Under the pieces are notes generated by a model, which saw only the letters and a list, made by a program, of their open reading frames with translations, did not search any database and was not told the DNA's origin. The position numbers and the translations under genes are program-made. Below, piece by piece: positions 16,584 through 25,087 of a stretch of 64,000 nt of DNA. Numbering within the stretch: the stretch's first letter is position 1; each line of letters begins with the position of its first letter. Origin of the DNA: Oceanimonas baumannii (GTDB lineage Bacteria > Pseudomonadota > Gammaproteobacteria > Enterobacterales > Aeromonadaceae); the NCBI RefSeq assembly GCF_002245495.1, contig NZ_NQJF01000002.1, forward strand, positions 248,001-312,000. Reading direction: 5' to 3'.

Positions 16584-17431
16584 TAAACGGACTTGTCCTT
16601 GACTTTACTAAGGGTATAGCCGGCATTTTCAAGCAAACTGATCAGTCCCTGTTCCCCATAAAGGTGCAGGGCACCCACCACGATGAATGCCTGCTGCGGG
16701 TTCAGCTGCTCCAGACGCTGCAGCCAGAGGCGATTCCGTTTTTCCAGCAGTTCATGCTCGATAAACCGGGTCAGGGCCGGGCTTTGCTCTTCCTGCAACA
16801 AGGCCAGCAGAGCCTGTTCGTCGCCATCAAGCCAGGTTGTTAACAGGCGGTCCAGATGAGACTGCAGCTGTGCCATTTCCAGCAGGCTGTGAGACACAAA
16901 ATCACGCTCAAGGCCGCGTTCATGCAGGGAGGCCAGCAATTCCATGACCAGGGTCGGCTGTTCCAGCCCGGCCACGGGGACACTTTGTTGCCTGGCCAGC
17001 AGTCGCAACTGCATATCCACCCCCTGCCGGCTGTGAAAACCCAGCTCCTGTGCTTTCAGCTGGGTCAGTTGCAGGGCTGCAAACCAGGGGGGTAACTGTT
17101 GCAGCATAGCGTGTCCGCTGGTCGTGACCGCCTGCTCCAGTTCATCGGCAAGGGGCGTCCCCAGGCGATGCTGCCAGTCTGTACCGGGAGTGAGTACATG
17201 GGCAAAACTACTGGCGTTCATCTTGAGCGGATCTACTTCCAGCAACAGCAGCTCGCTGTTACTCAGAGCCTGTGTTACCGGCGAAGGCAGCGTCTTGAGA
17301 CGCTCATCGGCAATGTGCACCGAGCCGAACAACCAGAATTGTTGTTCCCCCTTTTGCGCCAGCCACAATGCCGGCGCGGCAAAGGCGGTGCCGCACCAGA
17401 GCCACAGCCATAAATACAGAAATCGTTTCAT
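16580..17431 (-). CDS. TraB/GumN-family protein
   Basis: A 283-residue exported protein with a signal peptide ending at GTAFAAP. Family motifs are the N-terminal FWLFGSVHIADERL and the C-terminal FIVVGALHLYGEQGLISLLENAGY; these frame the TIKI/TraB fold, a distant relative of EreA/ChaN-type hydrolases. Eukaryotic TIKI members are metalloproteases, but bacterial members are poorly characterised and no activity is claimed here. The gene is followed by the DUF3149 gene and preceded by an SDR gene 22 bp away on the same strand. Confidence 0.85.
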   Translation of the reverse strand: MKRFLYLWLWLWCGTAFAAPALWLAQKGEQQFWLFGSVHIADERLKTLPSPVTQALSNSELLLLEVDPLKMNASSFAHVLTPGTDWQHRLGTPLADELEQAVTTSGHAMLQQLPPWFAALQLTQLKAQELGFHSRQGVDMQLRLLARQQSVPVAGLEQPTLVMELLASLHERGLERDFVSHSLLEMAQLQSHLDRLLTTWLDGDEQALLALLQEEQSPALTRFIEHELLEKRNRLWLQRLEQLNPQQAFIVVGALHLYGEQGLISLLENAGYTLSKVKDKSVY

Positions 17432-17453
17432 GGGAACTCCCGGTTATTGGTAT

Positions 17454-18284
17454 TCAGCCACCCGCTTTTAACAGTAGCCGGTCCAGTGCCTGGGTGCTCA
17501 GTACCCGGCGCAGCCAGCCCAGCATTTTGGTGGGGCGGGTGACCGGGTAGCGGGCTTTGGGGGCCGGGCTGGTTAATGCATGTAACAGCGGGGGCAGACA
17601 AGCCTCGGCGGGCAGGCTATAGCGGGAGCTCGGACCGGGCTTTTCCAGCCGGGCCAGCGTGTGTTGATAGTCTGCCTGGTGGCGGCTTTGATCCATGTGA
17701 ATATGGCGTAAAAAGGCGGCTCTGGCATTGGCGCGAAATCGGGTTTCAATGGGACCTGGTTCCAGCAGGCTGACGTGCACATTGGTGTTGGTCAGCTCTA
17801 GGCGCAGGGTGTCGGTGTAACCTTCGAGTGCAAATTTGGAGGCGTTGTAGGCACCGCGATATTTCATTGCCACCAATCCAAGCACCGAACTGTTCTGAAT
17901 AATGCGGCCTTCTCCGGCTTTCAGCATCAGGGGTAATACCAGGCGGGTCAGGTGGTGAGTACCGAATAGGTTGGTATTGAACTGCTCGCGCAGCGCCTGC
18001 GTTGGCAGATCTTCCAGCGCGCCGGGCTGGCCATAGGCCCCGTTATTAAACAGGCCATAAAGCTGGCCGCCGGTCATGGAAAGCGCCTGTTCCAGGCCTT
18101 GCTCTATGCTGGTGTCCTCGGCCAGATCCAGCTGAACCGCCTTCAGCCCTTCCCGGCGAAGCCGTGTTACATCCTGTGCGTTGCGGGCGGAAGCAACCAC
18201 ATCAAAGCCGTGTTGTTTAAGGTAGTGTGCAGCAGCGTAACCAATACCGGTAGAACAACCGGTAACAAGAACAGATCCGGACAT
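17454..18284 (-). CDS. Short-chain dehydrogenase/reductase (SDR)
   Basis: A classical SDR of 276 residues that should use NAD(P)H. The cofactor motif is TGCSTGIG near residue 8, the structural motif is NNGA (usually NNAG) near residue 81, and the catalytic YNASK lies near residue 145. After the core there is a 70-residue C-terminal extension with a basic patch and amphipathic helix. That pattern is seen in SDRs acting on lipophilic substrates near the membrane. The substrate is unknown. It probably forms a short operon with the downstream TraB/GumN gene. Confidence 0.87.
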   Translation of the reverse strand: MSGSVLVTGCSTGIGYAAAHYLKQHGFDVVASARNAQDVTRLRREGLKAVQLDLAEDTSIEQGLEQALSMTGGQLYGLFNNGAYGQPGALEDLPTQALREQFNTNLFGTHHLTRLVLPLMLKAGEGRIIQNSSVLGLVAMKYRGAYNASKFALEGYTDTLRLELTNTNVHVSLLEPGPIETRFRANARAAFLRHIHMDQSRHQADYQHTLARLEKPGPSSRYSLPAEACLPPLLHALTSPAPKARYPVTRPTKMLGWLRRVLSTQALDRLLLKAGG

Positions 18285-18348
18285 AACATGGCTTCCTTCA
18301 AAAACGAGAAACCAATGTAGCAGAAAGAAGAGATGAAAATCGATTGAA

Positions 18349-18423
18349 TGGCGTCCCCGGCAGGAATCGAACCTGCATCTAACCCTTAGGAGGGGCTTGT
18401 TTTATCCATTAAACTACGGGGAC
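18349..18423 (-). tRNA. tRNA-Arg (CCT)
   Basis: A 75-nt tRNA with encoded CCA (18349-18351). The acceptor stem GTCCCCG pairs with CGGGGAC, the anticodon is CCT in CTCCTAA, and the T-arm is GCAGGTTCGATTCCTGC. It closely resembles E. coli argW, a rare-codon (AGG) tRNA. No integrase lies beside it, although argW-type genes often serve as attachment sites. Confidence 0.95.
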
Positions 18424-18430
18424 AAGCGAA

Positions 18431-18471
18431 GCACAATATTGCAAATTTCCATTTGCAGCGCAATATTGTGC
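18431..18471. repeat. Large dyad overlapping the tRNA-Arg promoter region
   Basis: GCACAATATTGC (18431-18442) and GCAATATTGTGC (18460-18471) are perfect 12-bp inverted arms, with GCAAAT/ATTTGC (18441-18446, 18451-18456) nested inside. On the minus strand, TTGCGC, a 16-bp spacer and CAATAT fit a promoter for tRNA-Arg. The dyad could be an operator, a terminator for flgT, or a cruciform. Confidence 0.5.
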
Positions 18472-18516
18472 CGGCCGTTTGCCGGTTAAGTAACCAAGCT
18501 TACCCTGATGTCAGGC

Positions 18517-19680
18517 TTACCATAGTTGTACCAGCCGGTCACCGGGGCGGGCGGGGGTGATTTTGGCCTCGTTACCGGCAGGGAGCAGTATGCTGTAGTC
18601 GGCGTGGCTTTGCTGTACTGTAAACACTGCCGTTGACGAGCTCTCACTGTAATAGCCCGGTGTGAGTTGACGCCGGTGCATCAGGGTAAAACGATCGCCG
18701 GCCTGAATGCCTTCGCGGCGGCCCAGATCCATTAACACCCCTTCTTCCGACTGCTGAACGATATTGCCTATTGCTTTAAGGCAGACCTGAGCCTGAACCA
18801 GCTCCCGGCTGGCATTTTTCAGCAACTGGGCTACGGCCATACCATACTCCGATTGCCAGAAGCCCTGTTCATGCACGTTTACCCGGTCGTGTTTGCCATA
18901 ATCCCAGCTTGAGCGAGTCTGGTAATCCCGCTGTAACAGCACATCACCGGTCAGACTGTCTTCCAGCACCAGCCGCATGTGAAAGGCGCGGGGAATATCC
19001 GAGAAGGTCCACTTGCTCCAGTGTCCGTCTTCGATGCTGATGTCTTCAATGGTACCGCTGAGCAGCAGCCGTGCTTGCTGATGAGCGGCCAGGACATCCC
19101 CTCCCTGACGTAAACCGGCACTGCGAGGCAGGGCGGTATCGGTAGTCAGCGGTGCGCCCGGTGCCGACGTAATATTGACGTTTGCTGCCAGCAATGACGA
19201 TAAACGGCTGGTCACGGCGGCACCCAGCTCATAAATCTGACCGGTGCTGCCTTGCTCGGGATGACGCAGTGTGATGGTGCTCAGGGCCAGTCCGGGCCGG
19301 TAACGTCCGGCACACTGCTCCCGGCGGTGTTCACCAGGCCAGATATCCGCCCGAACTGTCAGCCAGAGGCGGCCCTGTTGCTTACGCTCATTAATAATCA
19401 GATAGTCCATCAGCTCGCCTTGAGCGGAAATGTCCAGTTGCTGGCCGCTAAAGGTGCCATTTGTGGCTGATTGGGTAGTATTCAGCGATGCCCCCGATTG
19501 CAGCAATGCATCGCTCAATGCCTGCTCCAGTGCCTGCTGACGAGCGGTATCGGCTCCCAGGCTTAGTGGTGCCGAACCTTCCGCCTGGTACCAGTCAGCC
19601 CGGATGCAGGATGACCATATTAATAAAACCAGCCCGCTGAAACGGGGCAGTTTTCTGAGCAAAAGCAAAGCGGTACGCAT
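18517..19680 (-). CDS. flgT: Flagellar assembly protein FlgT
   Basis: FlgT builds the H-ring that surrounds the LP-ring of sodium-type polar flagella in Vibrio and helps place the T-ring. The 387-residue protein has an N-terminal signal sequence (LVLLIWSSCIRADW) and a first domain at residues 30-120 with AQGELMDYLIINERKQQGRLWLTVRADIW. A middle domain follows, and a C-terminal SH3-like part contains GVLMDLGRREGIQAGDRFTL. It is divergent from flgO, and its own sigma-54 site lies about 40 bp upstream. Its presence argues for a polar, sheath-associated or sodium-driven motor. Confidence 0.9.
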   Translation of the reverse strand: MRTALLLLRKLPRFSGLVLLIWSSCIRADWYQAEGSAPLSLGADTARQQALEQALSDALLQSGASLNTTQSATNGTFSGQQLDISAQGELMDYLIINERKQQGRLWLTVRADIWPGEHRREQCAGRYRPGLALSTITLRHPEQGSTGQIYELGAAVTSRLSSLLAANVNITSAPGAPLTTDTALPRSAGLRQGGDVLAAHQQARLLLSGTIEDISIEDGHWSKWTFSDIPRAFHMRLVLEDSLTGDVLLQRDYQTRSSWDYGKHDRVNVHEQGFWQSEYGMAVAQLLKNASRELVQAQVCLKAIGNIVQQSEEGVLMDLGRREGIQAGDRFTLMHRRQLTPGYYSESSSTAVFTVQQSHADYSILLPAGNEAKITPARPGDRLVQLW

Positions 19681-19720
19681 GATAATGTTTTATTCTGGAC
19701 TAGCGGTTGATGGTATATTT

Positions 19721-19738
19721 TAAGCAAAAAGTGCGCCA
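19721..19738 (-). promoter_or_regulatory. Sigma-54 promoter of flgT
   Basis: On the minus strand, TGGCGCACTTTTTGCTTA has GG and GC separated by exactly 10 bp, the -24/-12 pattern. The predicted start is about 32 nt before the flgT ATG. Confidence 0.75.
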
Positions 19739-19763
19739 TATTGCATGACTGACAATAAATGTC

Positions 19764-19790
19764 TAAAGTCGGTGTTTTAATGGCCGATAT
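19764..19790 (+). promoter_or_regulatory. Sigma-28 (FliA) promoter of flgO-flgP
   Basis: TAAAGTCG (19764-19771), an 11-bp spacer and GCCGATAT (19783-19790) match the FliA consensus TAAAGTTT-N11-GCCGATAA closely. It drives flgO, whose ATG is at 19843. Confidence 0.82.
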
Positions 19791-19842
19791 TTAAATATAT
19801 AAAAGCAAGAGCCAGCTTCGTCTCACGCGATAAGGATAATAA

Positions 19843-20643
19843 ATGAAGGCAAAAATGGTTGCTCTGGCCGGGCTGGTTGCTCTGTCGGGCTGTGCTGACA
19901 GGCACCAACAGGGTCATGTGCAGGGATTTGATGCGTACCATCATTATCTGCCGCATGATCACAGCGCACACTATTATACCCAGAGTGCGGGACGAGGCCC
20001 TCTTTATACTCCGTCCGGCAAACAGGAAGTGCATTATCACCAGAAAGTCCAGGCTGATGCACGGGCCATTGAGATTCGCGATGGCATTCCGATGCGTATT
20101 CATCCCGGCAACCGCAGTGTTTATCTCAAGAATGCGCCGGATGCTGATATTGGTAGCCAGACCTTGCTGCAAAAGCATATTTCCGCGTTGGCGCATCAGC
20201 TGGTGTCGAGCGTACACGGACTGAACGCCGGCTCGGGTATTGCGGTCAGTGGTTTTGTTGAGCAGGATGATTACCGCACTCATGATAGCTTCAGCCGCTT
20301 TTTATCTGAAACCATGATGTTTCAGCTGAACCAGTACGGTTTTAAAGTAGTTGATTTTAAGGCGCTGCCTTATATTCGTATCACCCCTCAAGGGGATATC
20401 AGCACCAGCCGGGATTATCGTGAGCTGACCTCCAATATCGGCGCCTCTTTCTTGTTACATGGCACCATTACCAGAACGTCCGGGGGCCGCATGGTCAATG
20501 CCCGTTTGATCCGGATGGGTGATAACACCATGGTTGCCAGTGCCCAGCAGTTTGTGCCCGAATACCTGGCATCCAGCACGCCACAGCTGAAAGGACCGGC
20601 CATGCCCTTGCAGCCAATAGATAGAAGCCGATATGCGAAATAA
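19843..20643 (+). CDS. flgO: Flagellar outer-membrane lipoprotein FlgO
   Basis: FlgO is an outer-membrane lipoprotein of the polar flagellar H-ring (Vibrio). The 266-residue precursor has a lipobox LSGC with C17. The region ISALAHQLVSSVHGLNAGSGIAVSGFVEQDD onward is the FlgO domain: a cytosolic-looking alpha/beta fold with SRFLSETMMFQLNQYGFKVVDF. The first 60 mature residues are His/Tyr-rich and variable. The last 11 bp overlap flgP, indicating translational coupling. The FliA promoter upstream makes it a late gene. Confidence 0.9.
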   Translation: MKAKMVALAGLVALSGCADRHQQGHVQGFDAYHHYLPHDHSAHYYTQSAGRGPLYTPSGKQEVHYHQKVQADARAIEIRDGIPMRIHPGNRSVYLKNAPDADIGSQTLLQKHISALAHQLVSSVHGLNAGSGIAVSGFVEQDDYRTHDSFSRFLSETMMFQLNQYGFKVVDFKALPYIRITPQGDISTSRDYRELTSNIGASFLLHGTITRTSGGRMVNARLIRMGDNTMVASAQQFVPEYLASSTPQLKGPAMPLQPIDRSRYAK

Positions 20644-21031
20644 ACTTTTTGCCGTTGCTGTCAGTATTCTGCTGGCAGCGTGCAGTTCCGGTCATGAGCA
20701 AACGGCCTTGAAAGGGACATTACATGCGGTGGGCTACGCGCCCATCAGCCTGCAACAACCTGCTGATTTTCAGCAGAAGCTGCTGCACGCCATGCGGGCT
20801 TCACGACTGGATGCTTATCGCGAGCTGAACGAACAGCTGGGAGGCGTCCGGATATCAAGTTCGAGTGAACTGAACAGTCATATTCTGCAGGACGGACCGG
20901 TAAACAGCACCAGTCGCGGGGTAGTGCGGGGGGCCAGAGTGGTCAACAGTTATCCTGACGGAGATATGTATGTCACTGAACTGGAGCTGGATCTTGCCCT
21001 GTATGAGCGACTGCGCCGGGGAGGGCGGTAA
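20633..21031 (+). CDS. flgP: Flagellar lipoprotein FlgP
   Basis: FlgP partners FlgO in the outer-membrane-associated H-ring and is needed for motility in Vibrio and Campylobacter. The 132-residue precursor has the lipobox LAAC (C17) after a short signal. The mature region includes LKGTLHAVGYAPISLQQPADFQQKLLHAMRASRLDAYRELNEQLGG, typical of the LPP20/FlgP fold. It overlaps flgO and ends 8 bp from the convergent flgN stop codon. Confidence 0.9.
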   Translation: MRNKLFAVAVSILLAACSSGHEQTALKGTLHAVGYAPISLQQPADFQQKLLHAMRASRLDAYRELNEQLGGVRISSSSELNSHILQDGPVNSTSRGVVRGARVVNSYPDGDMYVTELELDLALYERLRRGGR

Positions 21032-21039
21032 GGCCGGCG

Positions 21040-21453
21040 TTATACTTTAAAGCCGGTTCCTTTATTGATGCCCCGGGTATGACCTTTTTGATCATAGGTC
21101 ATGCTCTGGCGTTCATGCAGGCGGCTGAGAATATTGGCCAGCTGGCGGGTCCCGGCAAGGGATTGCTCCAGTACCTGCTCTGCGACCTGGTTGCGTTCCT
21201 GACAGCGGTTCATTAATGCCCGTAATTCATTTACCCTGGACTCATACTCGCTGGCCAGCAGTGCTACATCAGGATGCGCGCACAGGCTGGCGTCGGTATC
21301 CTGGATATCCGCAAGCAGTTGTTGTTTTTGCCCGGTCAGGGGAGGAAGCTCCAGCGCTTTGCGCTGGACGATAAGCTCGAGTTCCTGCTCAGTGATATCG
21401 AGCAGGCGCTCAAGCTGAGCGTGTTGTTGTGTCAGCAGCGTATCCAGGTTCAT
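21040..21453 (-). CDS. flgN: Flagellar export chaperone FlgN
   Basis: FlgN is the cytoplasmic chaperone of the hook-filament junction proteins FlgK and FlgL. The 137-residue protein is almost entirely helical and starts MNLDTLLTQQHAQLERLLDI. It ends with the characteristic TYDQKGHTR C-terminal segment. It overlaps flgM by one base in the usual flgM-flgN order. Confidence 0.9.
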   Translation of the reverse strand: MNLDTLLTQQHAQLERLLDITEQELELIVQRKALELPPLTGQKQQLLADIQDTDASLCAHPDVALLASEYESRVNELRALMNRCQERNQVAEQVLEQSLAGTRQLANILSRLHERQSMTYDQKGHTRGINKGTGFKV

Positions 21454-21767
21454 TAATACAGTGACTCTATATCGCGTTCGAGGCTAATGATATTACCGGC
21501 CAGGCGGTCGGCATTTACTGTGTAGCTGCCTTCATTTATCGCTTTTTTAATAGCTTCCAGCCGGGCGCTGTTATCGGCACCGGTGCCGGCAGACAGGCTC
21601 TGCTGCATGCGGTTCAGCTGTCTGGCTTCGGGGGTCAGTGTGACCTCATCCCGGCCTGATACAGGGGCGGGGGTGCCGCTGGCTGCAGCGCTACCGCTCT
21701 TCTGCGGGTACTTGTTATTACTGACCGGGTTGTTGTGAAACCCGGGCGGAAGTTTGTCTATGGCCAT
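21453..21767 (-). CDS. flgM: Anti-sigma-28 factor FlgM
   Basis: FlgM binds and inhibits FliA until the hook is complete and FlgM is exported. The 104-residue protein has a low-complexity Ser/Ala/Pro-rich N-terminal half. It has the conserved C-terminal FliA-binding half (VTLTPEARQLNRMQQSL ... ARLEAIKKAINEGSYTVNADRLAGNIISLERDI). It is transcribed with flgN from a near-perfect FliA promoter, so it is under negative feedback. Confidence 0.93.
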   Translation of the reverse strand: MAIDKLPPGFHNNPVSNNKYPQKSGSAAASGTPAPVSGRDEVTLTPEARQLNRMQQSLSAGTGADNSARLEAIKKAINEGSYTVNADRLAGNIISLERDIESLY

Positions 21768-21801
21768 AATGCATTGTCCTGGTTTGCTGCTGTCAGAGCG
21801 G

Positions 21802-21828
21802 TTATCGGCCGCCCTGACAGCAACTTTA
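21802..21828 (-). promoter_or_regulatory. Sigma-28 (FliA) promoter of flgM-flgN
   Basis: On the minus strand, TAAAGTTG (21821-21828), 11 bp and GCCGATAA (21802-21809) form the best FliA site in the window. The predicted start is about 28 nt before flgM. Confidence 0.9.
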
Positions 21829-21835
21829 GCAGAAT

Positions 21836-22564
21836 TTAAAGACCAACTCTTACAATACCGGCCTCGCTGATTCGTCCCTGTATCTGCCGTCCTGAGCGAC
21901 TGTTGCGGACACGTATATTTTCATTAAAAGTGCCATCTTCATCGGCGATCCCTGTGGTCCGGATGGAAAGGCCGCCGTTTTCAGCCACAATGGTGACTTT
22001 GTCGTCCTTGCATACCACGCAAAGCTGGTTGGCCAGGATGGGACGGCCAGGGCGCAGATCCCGTTTGCTCCGGGTGCCGGCCAGCGCCTGAATATTATCG
22101 AACACATCGCCCCTGACCAGCACTTCATCCTGATAGCTGAGCTGTAGTTGAGCTGGTTGCAGCAGCGTGTTGCGGGAGATGGGGGTGGCTGCCGTTACTA
22201 CCGGTTTCAGCACCCGGACCCGTACCGGCACAAACAGACTCCAGCCCGGTTGCTCATGACACTGTACAAAAACATGGGTATTGCGCCGGACCTCGCCACT
22301 ACCACGAATATCGGCAGTCAGCATGCCTGGACATTCTGTCAGCTGCAGACGGGTATCTATGCTGGCGGCTTCAATATTGACTTTGTCATCGGGGCCGGCA
22401 TGAACAAAGTCGCGTACATATTCTTCAGCATAGCGACGAATTTCGTGATGAGGACTGGTTTGAGCAGCAAGCGGAAGTGCGGCAAGTAAGAGCACAAGCC
22501 CTGTCAGTGTCTTTTGGGTGAGCCGGGACCGGGAATAGGTTTGCCGCAAAAAACCATTAAGCAT
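21836..22564 (-). CDS. flgA: Flagellar P-ring assembly chaperone FlgA
   Basis: FlgA is a periplasmic chaperone for polymerisation of FlgI into the P-ring. The start ATG 22562-22564 follows GGAG and gives 242 residues. The longer frame to 22624 has no ribosome-binding site. A signal peptide (LTGLVLLLAALPLAAQ) precedes an N-terminal domain and the C-terminal SAF domain with NTLLQPAQLQLSYQDEVLVRGDVFDNIQALAGTRSKRDLRPGRPIL. It lies 68 bp upstream of flgM and is divergent from cheV. Confidence 0.93.
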   Translation of the reverse strand: MLNGFLRQTYSRSRLTQKTLTGLVLLLAALPLAAQTSPHHEIRRYAEEYVRDFVHAGPDDKVNIEAASIDTRLQLTECPGMLTADIRGSGEVRRNTHVFVQCHEQPGWSLFVPVRVRVLKPVVTAATPISRNTLLQPAQLQLSYQDEVLVRGDVFDNIQALAGTRSKRDLRPGRPILANQLCVVCKDDKVTIVAENGGLSIRTTGIADEDGTFNENIRVRNSRSGRQIQGRISEAGIVRVGL

Positions 22565-22584
22565 CGTTACTCCATCGCCGATAA
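22558..22584 (+). promoter_or_regulatory. Possible sigma-28 promoter upstream of cheV
   Basis: A perfect -10 GCCGATAA (22577-22584) is 11 bp after TAAGCATC (22558-22565), a weak -35. It points towards cheV with a leader of about 140 nt. It overlaps the start of flgA on the other strand. Confidence 0.42.
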
Positions 22585-22731
22585 TGCTGTTAGTGATGAT
22601 TGGTTCCAACTTTGCAGTACTCAAGTAGCGCTGGCAAATGGCCGGTGTTAAGCTAGAACGATTACTTTATCGCTGCATAAAGCATGCCATAGGATGCTGT
22701 GGCCGCTGAAACTCATTCCGGAGGCTGAATA

Positions 22732-23643
22732 ATGGCGGGTGTACTCGACTCGGTAAACCAGAGAACTCAACTGGTGGGGCAAAACCGGCTGGAATTATTG
22801 CTGTTCAGGCTCAACGGCCGTCAAAGATTTGGCATCAATGTGTTTAAAGTCAAGGAAGTGCTGCAGTGCCCCAGGCTCAGTGGGCTGCCTCAGCGTCATC
22901 CGGTTATCCGGGGCGTTGCCAACATTCGTGGTCAGACGATTTCCATTATTGATTTAAGCAAGTCCATGGGTGGTCGTCCGGTAGAGCAGACCGAAGACAG
23001 TTTTGTCATTATTTCCGAATACAACCGCTCGGTGCAGGGGTTTCTGGTCAGCTCGGTTGAACGTATTATCAACGTTAACTGGGAGTCCATTCTGCCTCCT
23101 CCCAAAGGCGCCGGTCGTTTTAACTACATGACCGCGGTCACTGAAATTGACGGTGAGCTGGTGGAAATTCTCGATGTGGAAAAAATTCTTGATGAGATCT
23201 CTCCCGCCAGCACCGATGTGGATGCCGCGATTGTTGCACGCTCCCGGCAACAGTCTGCCGGGCACAAACCGGTACTGATTGCCGATGACTCTTCTGTTGC
23301 CCGCCGCCAGGTAGTCAAGGCGGTGGAGTCTCTGGGTCTGGAATGTATCGTCACTGAAAACGGCCGTCAGGCACTGAATAAACTGGTTGAAATGGCTGCG
23401 CAAGGGCCGATTGAGGAGCAGGTGTCTCTGGTTATTTCCGACGTGGAAATGCCGGAGATGGATGGTTACACTCTCACTGCCGAAATCCGCAGTCACCCAG
23501 CCCTCAAAAGCTTGCACGTGATCCTGCATACGTCACTGAGTGGCGTGTTTAATAAGGCTCTGGTTGAGAAAGTGGGGGCTGATAACTTTATTGCCAAGTT
23601 TCAGCCGGATGAACTGGCTACTGCGGTCAGTGACGCGCTATAA
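22732..23643 (+). CDS. cheV: Chemotaxis coupling protein CheV
   Basis: CheV couples chemoreceptors to CheA and can be phosphorylated to tune adaptation. The 303-residue protein has a CheW-like domain (about 18-160, with VFKVKEVLQCPRL and IRGVANIRGQTISIIDL). A receiver domain (about 178-300) follows, whose phospho-acceptor is D237 in LVISDVEMPEMDG, with the acidic pair in IADDSS. The start is ATG 22732 with GGAG upstream. It is followed by cheR, the same pair found beside flgA in Vibrio polar flagellar clusters. Confidence 0.95.
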   Translation: MAGVLDSVNQRTQLVGQNRLELLLFRLNGRQRFGINVFKVKEVLQCPRLSGLPQRHPVIRGVANIRGQTISIIDLSKSMGGRPVEQTEDSFVIISEYNRSVQGFLVSSVERIINVNWESILPPPKGAGRFNYMTAVTEIDGELVEILDVEKILDEISPASTDVDAAIVARSRQQSAGHKPVLIADDSSVARRQVVKAVESLGLECIVTENGRQALNKLVEMAAQGPIEEQVSLVISDVEMPEMDGYTLTAEIRSHPALKSLHVILHTSLSGVFNKALVEKVGADNFIAKFQPDELATAVSDAL

Positions 23644-23665
23644 ACTGAGGGTGTAACAAACACGG

Positions 23666-24487
23666 ATGAAAAACTTCACTGACGATCAGTATCAGGCGTT
23701 TTGCCGGTTTCTGGAAAACAATACCGGCATCGTCCTCGGTAACAGCAAGCAATATCTGGTTAAAAGCCGTCTGTCGCCGCTGATGACCCGTTTTGGTATC
23801 GAGTCTATGGGGCAGCTGATAGAGCGTTCCATGCAATTGCGGGAACGTGAGCTGAAAACGGCGGTTATCGATGCCATGACCACCAATGAGACCTTGTGGT
23901 TTCGCGACAATTACCCCTTTACCCAGCTTAGTGAACGGTTGTTCCCCGAACTGGCCAAGCCTGGGAAATCGTTGCGGGTCTGGTCAGCTGCCTGCTCATC
24001 GGGTCAGGAGCCATACTCTATTGCCATGACCGCCCAGGAATACATGTCCCGGCGGCCGGGAGCGTTGCCGGGGCTGCAAATTATTGCCACTGATATTTCC
24101 GCCACCATGCTTGAGCAATGCAAACAGGGCATTTATGACAGCCTTTCTCTGGCCCGGGGATTGTCGCCGGAACGTCGCAGCAGATTTTTTACTGCGCTTG
24201 ATAACGGTCGCATGCAATTGCAGCCCGCCATCAGAAACATGGTGAGCTTCCGGTCTTACAATCTGCTGGACAGCTATGCTTCGCTGGGCAAGTTCGATAT
24301 CATTTTTTGTCGTAACGTGTTGATTTACTTCTCCCCGGAGAATAAATCCAAAATTCTCAATCAGTTTGCCGGTGCTCTGAATCCGGGAGGGTACCTGCTG
24401 CTTGGCGCATCAGAATCACTCACCGGCCTGTCGGATCGGTTTGAAATGATCCGTTGCAGTCCCGGTATTATTTATCGCCTCAGGTAG
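23666..24487 (+). CDS. cheR: Chemotaxis protein methyltransferase CheR
   Basis: CheR methylates glutamates on chemoreceptors using S-adenosylmethionine. The 273-residue protein has the helical N-terminal domain followed by the SAM-binding domain. Visible motifs are VWSAACSSGQEPYSIAM (motif I), IIATDISATML, FDIIFCRNVLIYF and the C-terminal GGYLLLGASESL. No pentapeptide-binding beta insertion of unusual form is seen. It lies 22 bp after cheV; the ribosome-binding site is weak. Confidence 0.95.
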   Translation: MKNFTDDQYQAFCRFLENNTGIVLGNSKQYLVKSRLSPLMTRFGIESMGQLIERSMQLRERELKTAVIDAMTTNETLWFRDNYPFTQLSERLFPELAKPGKSLRVWSAACSSGQEPYSIAMTAQEYMSRRPGALPGLQIIATDISATMLEQCKQGIYDSLSLARGLSPERRSRFFTALDNGRMQLQPAIRNMVSFRSYNLLDSYASLGKFDIIFCRNVLIYFSPENKSKILNQFAGALNPGGYLLLGASESLTGLSDRFEMIRCSPGIIYRLR

Positions 24488-24500
24488 TCTTTCTTCTCTG

Positions 24501-24529
24501 ATGGTGCCTTCGCTGCGCGAAGGCACCAT
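24501..24529. terminator. Hairpin after cheR
   Basis: ATGGTGCCTTCG and CGAAGGCACCAT form a perfect 12-bp stem around a 5-nt loop. It lies 14 bp past the cheR stop. The following T-tract is interrupted, so termination may be partial. Confidence 0.55.
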
Positions 24530-24625
24530 GACTACGTTACTTTCTGTTACATAACGCATTAGCTGGCATGATGCAGCCTGTTTCAGGCTTAACCTGCATA
24601 TTTCATTACCGGTTTTCTAATTTCT

Positions 24626-24641
24626 TGGCATACCTTTTGCT
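24626..24641 (+). promoter_or_regulatory. Sigma-54 promoter of the flgBCDE operon
   Basis: TGGCATACCTTTTGCT has GG (24627-24628) and GC (24639-24640) 10 bp apart. The predicted start is about 34 nt upstream of flgB. Confidence 0.8.
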
Positions 24642-24685
24642 TATATATTCCCGGTTGTGGGTCACGATAACGCGGGAGGTGGGCG

Positions 24686-25087
24686 GTGACGATTTCTTTC
24701 GACAAAGCATTTGGCATTCATCAGCATGCGCTGACGGCACGTTCCGAGCGTGCCGAGCTGCTGGCCGGTAACCTGGCTAATTCAGATACGCCGGGATATA
24801 AGGCGAAAGACATGGATTTTCAGGCGGCACTCAGCAAGGCACAGGGGGCGCAGAGCTTTTCACTCAGCCGTACCGACAGCCGTCATTTTGCCGTTGAACT
24901 GGCTCCGCCCGGTACGGTGCAATATCGTGTACCCAATCAGCCCGACACCGGTGATGGTAATACCGTCGATGTGCAGACCGAGCGCGCCAGTTATATGGAA
25001 AATGCTCTGCAATATCAGGCCTCGCTGGAGTTTCTTAACAGCAAGATTTCCGGTCTGCTGAAAGCCATAAAAGGAGACTCGATGTGA
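24686..25087 (+). CDS. flgB: Flagellar basal-body rod protein FlgB
   Basis: FlgB forms the most proximal part of the periplasmic rod. The 133-residue protein starts at GTG 24686 behind GGGAGG. The N-terminal rod motif [21 protein letters not shown] is clear, and the C-terminus is the long helix [14 protein letters not shown]. Its stop overlaps the flgC start. First gene of flgBCDE behind a sigma-54 promoter. Confidence 0.95.
   Translation: MTISFDKAFGIHQHALTARSERAELLAGNLANSDTPGYKAKDMDFQAALSKAQGAQSFSLSRTDSRHFAVELAPPGTVQYRVPNQPDTGDGNTVDVQTERASYMENALQYQASLEFLNSKISGLLKAIKGDSM

Noticed and set aside
18349-18423. Integration site of a genomic island at tRNA-Arg
   Set aside because: No integrase, no direct repeat of the tRNA 3' end and no compositional shift nearby.
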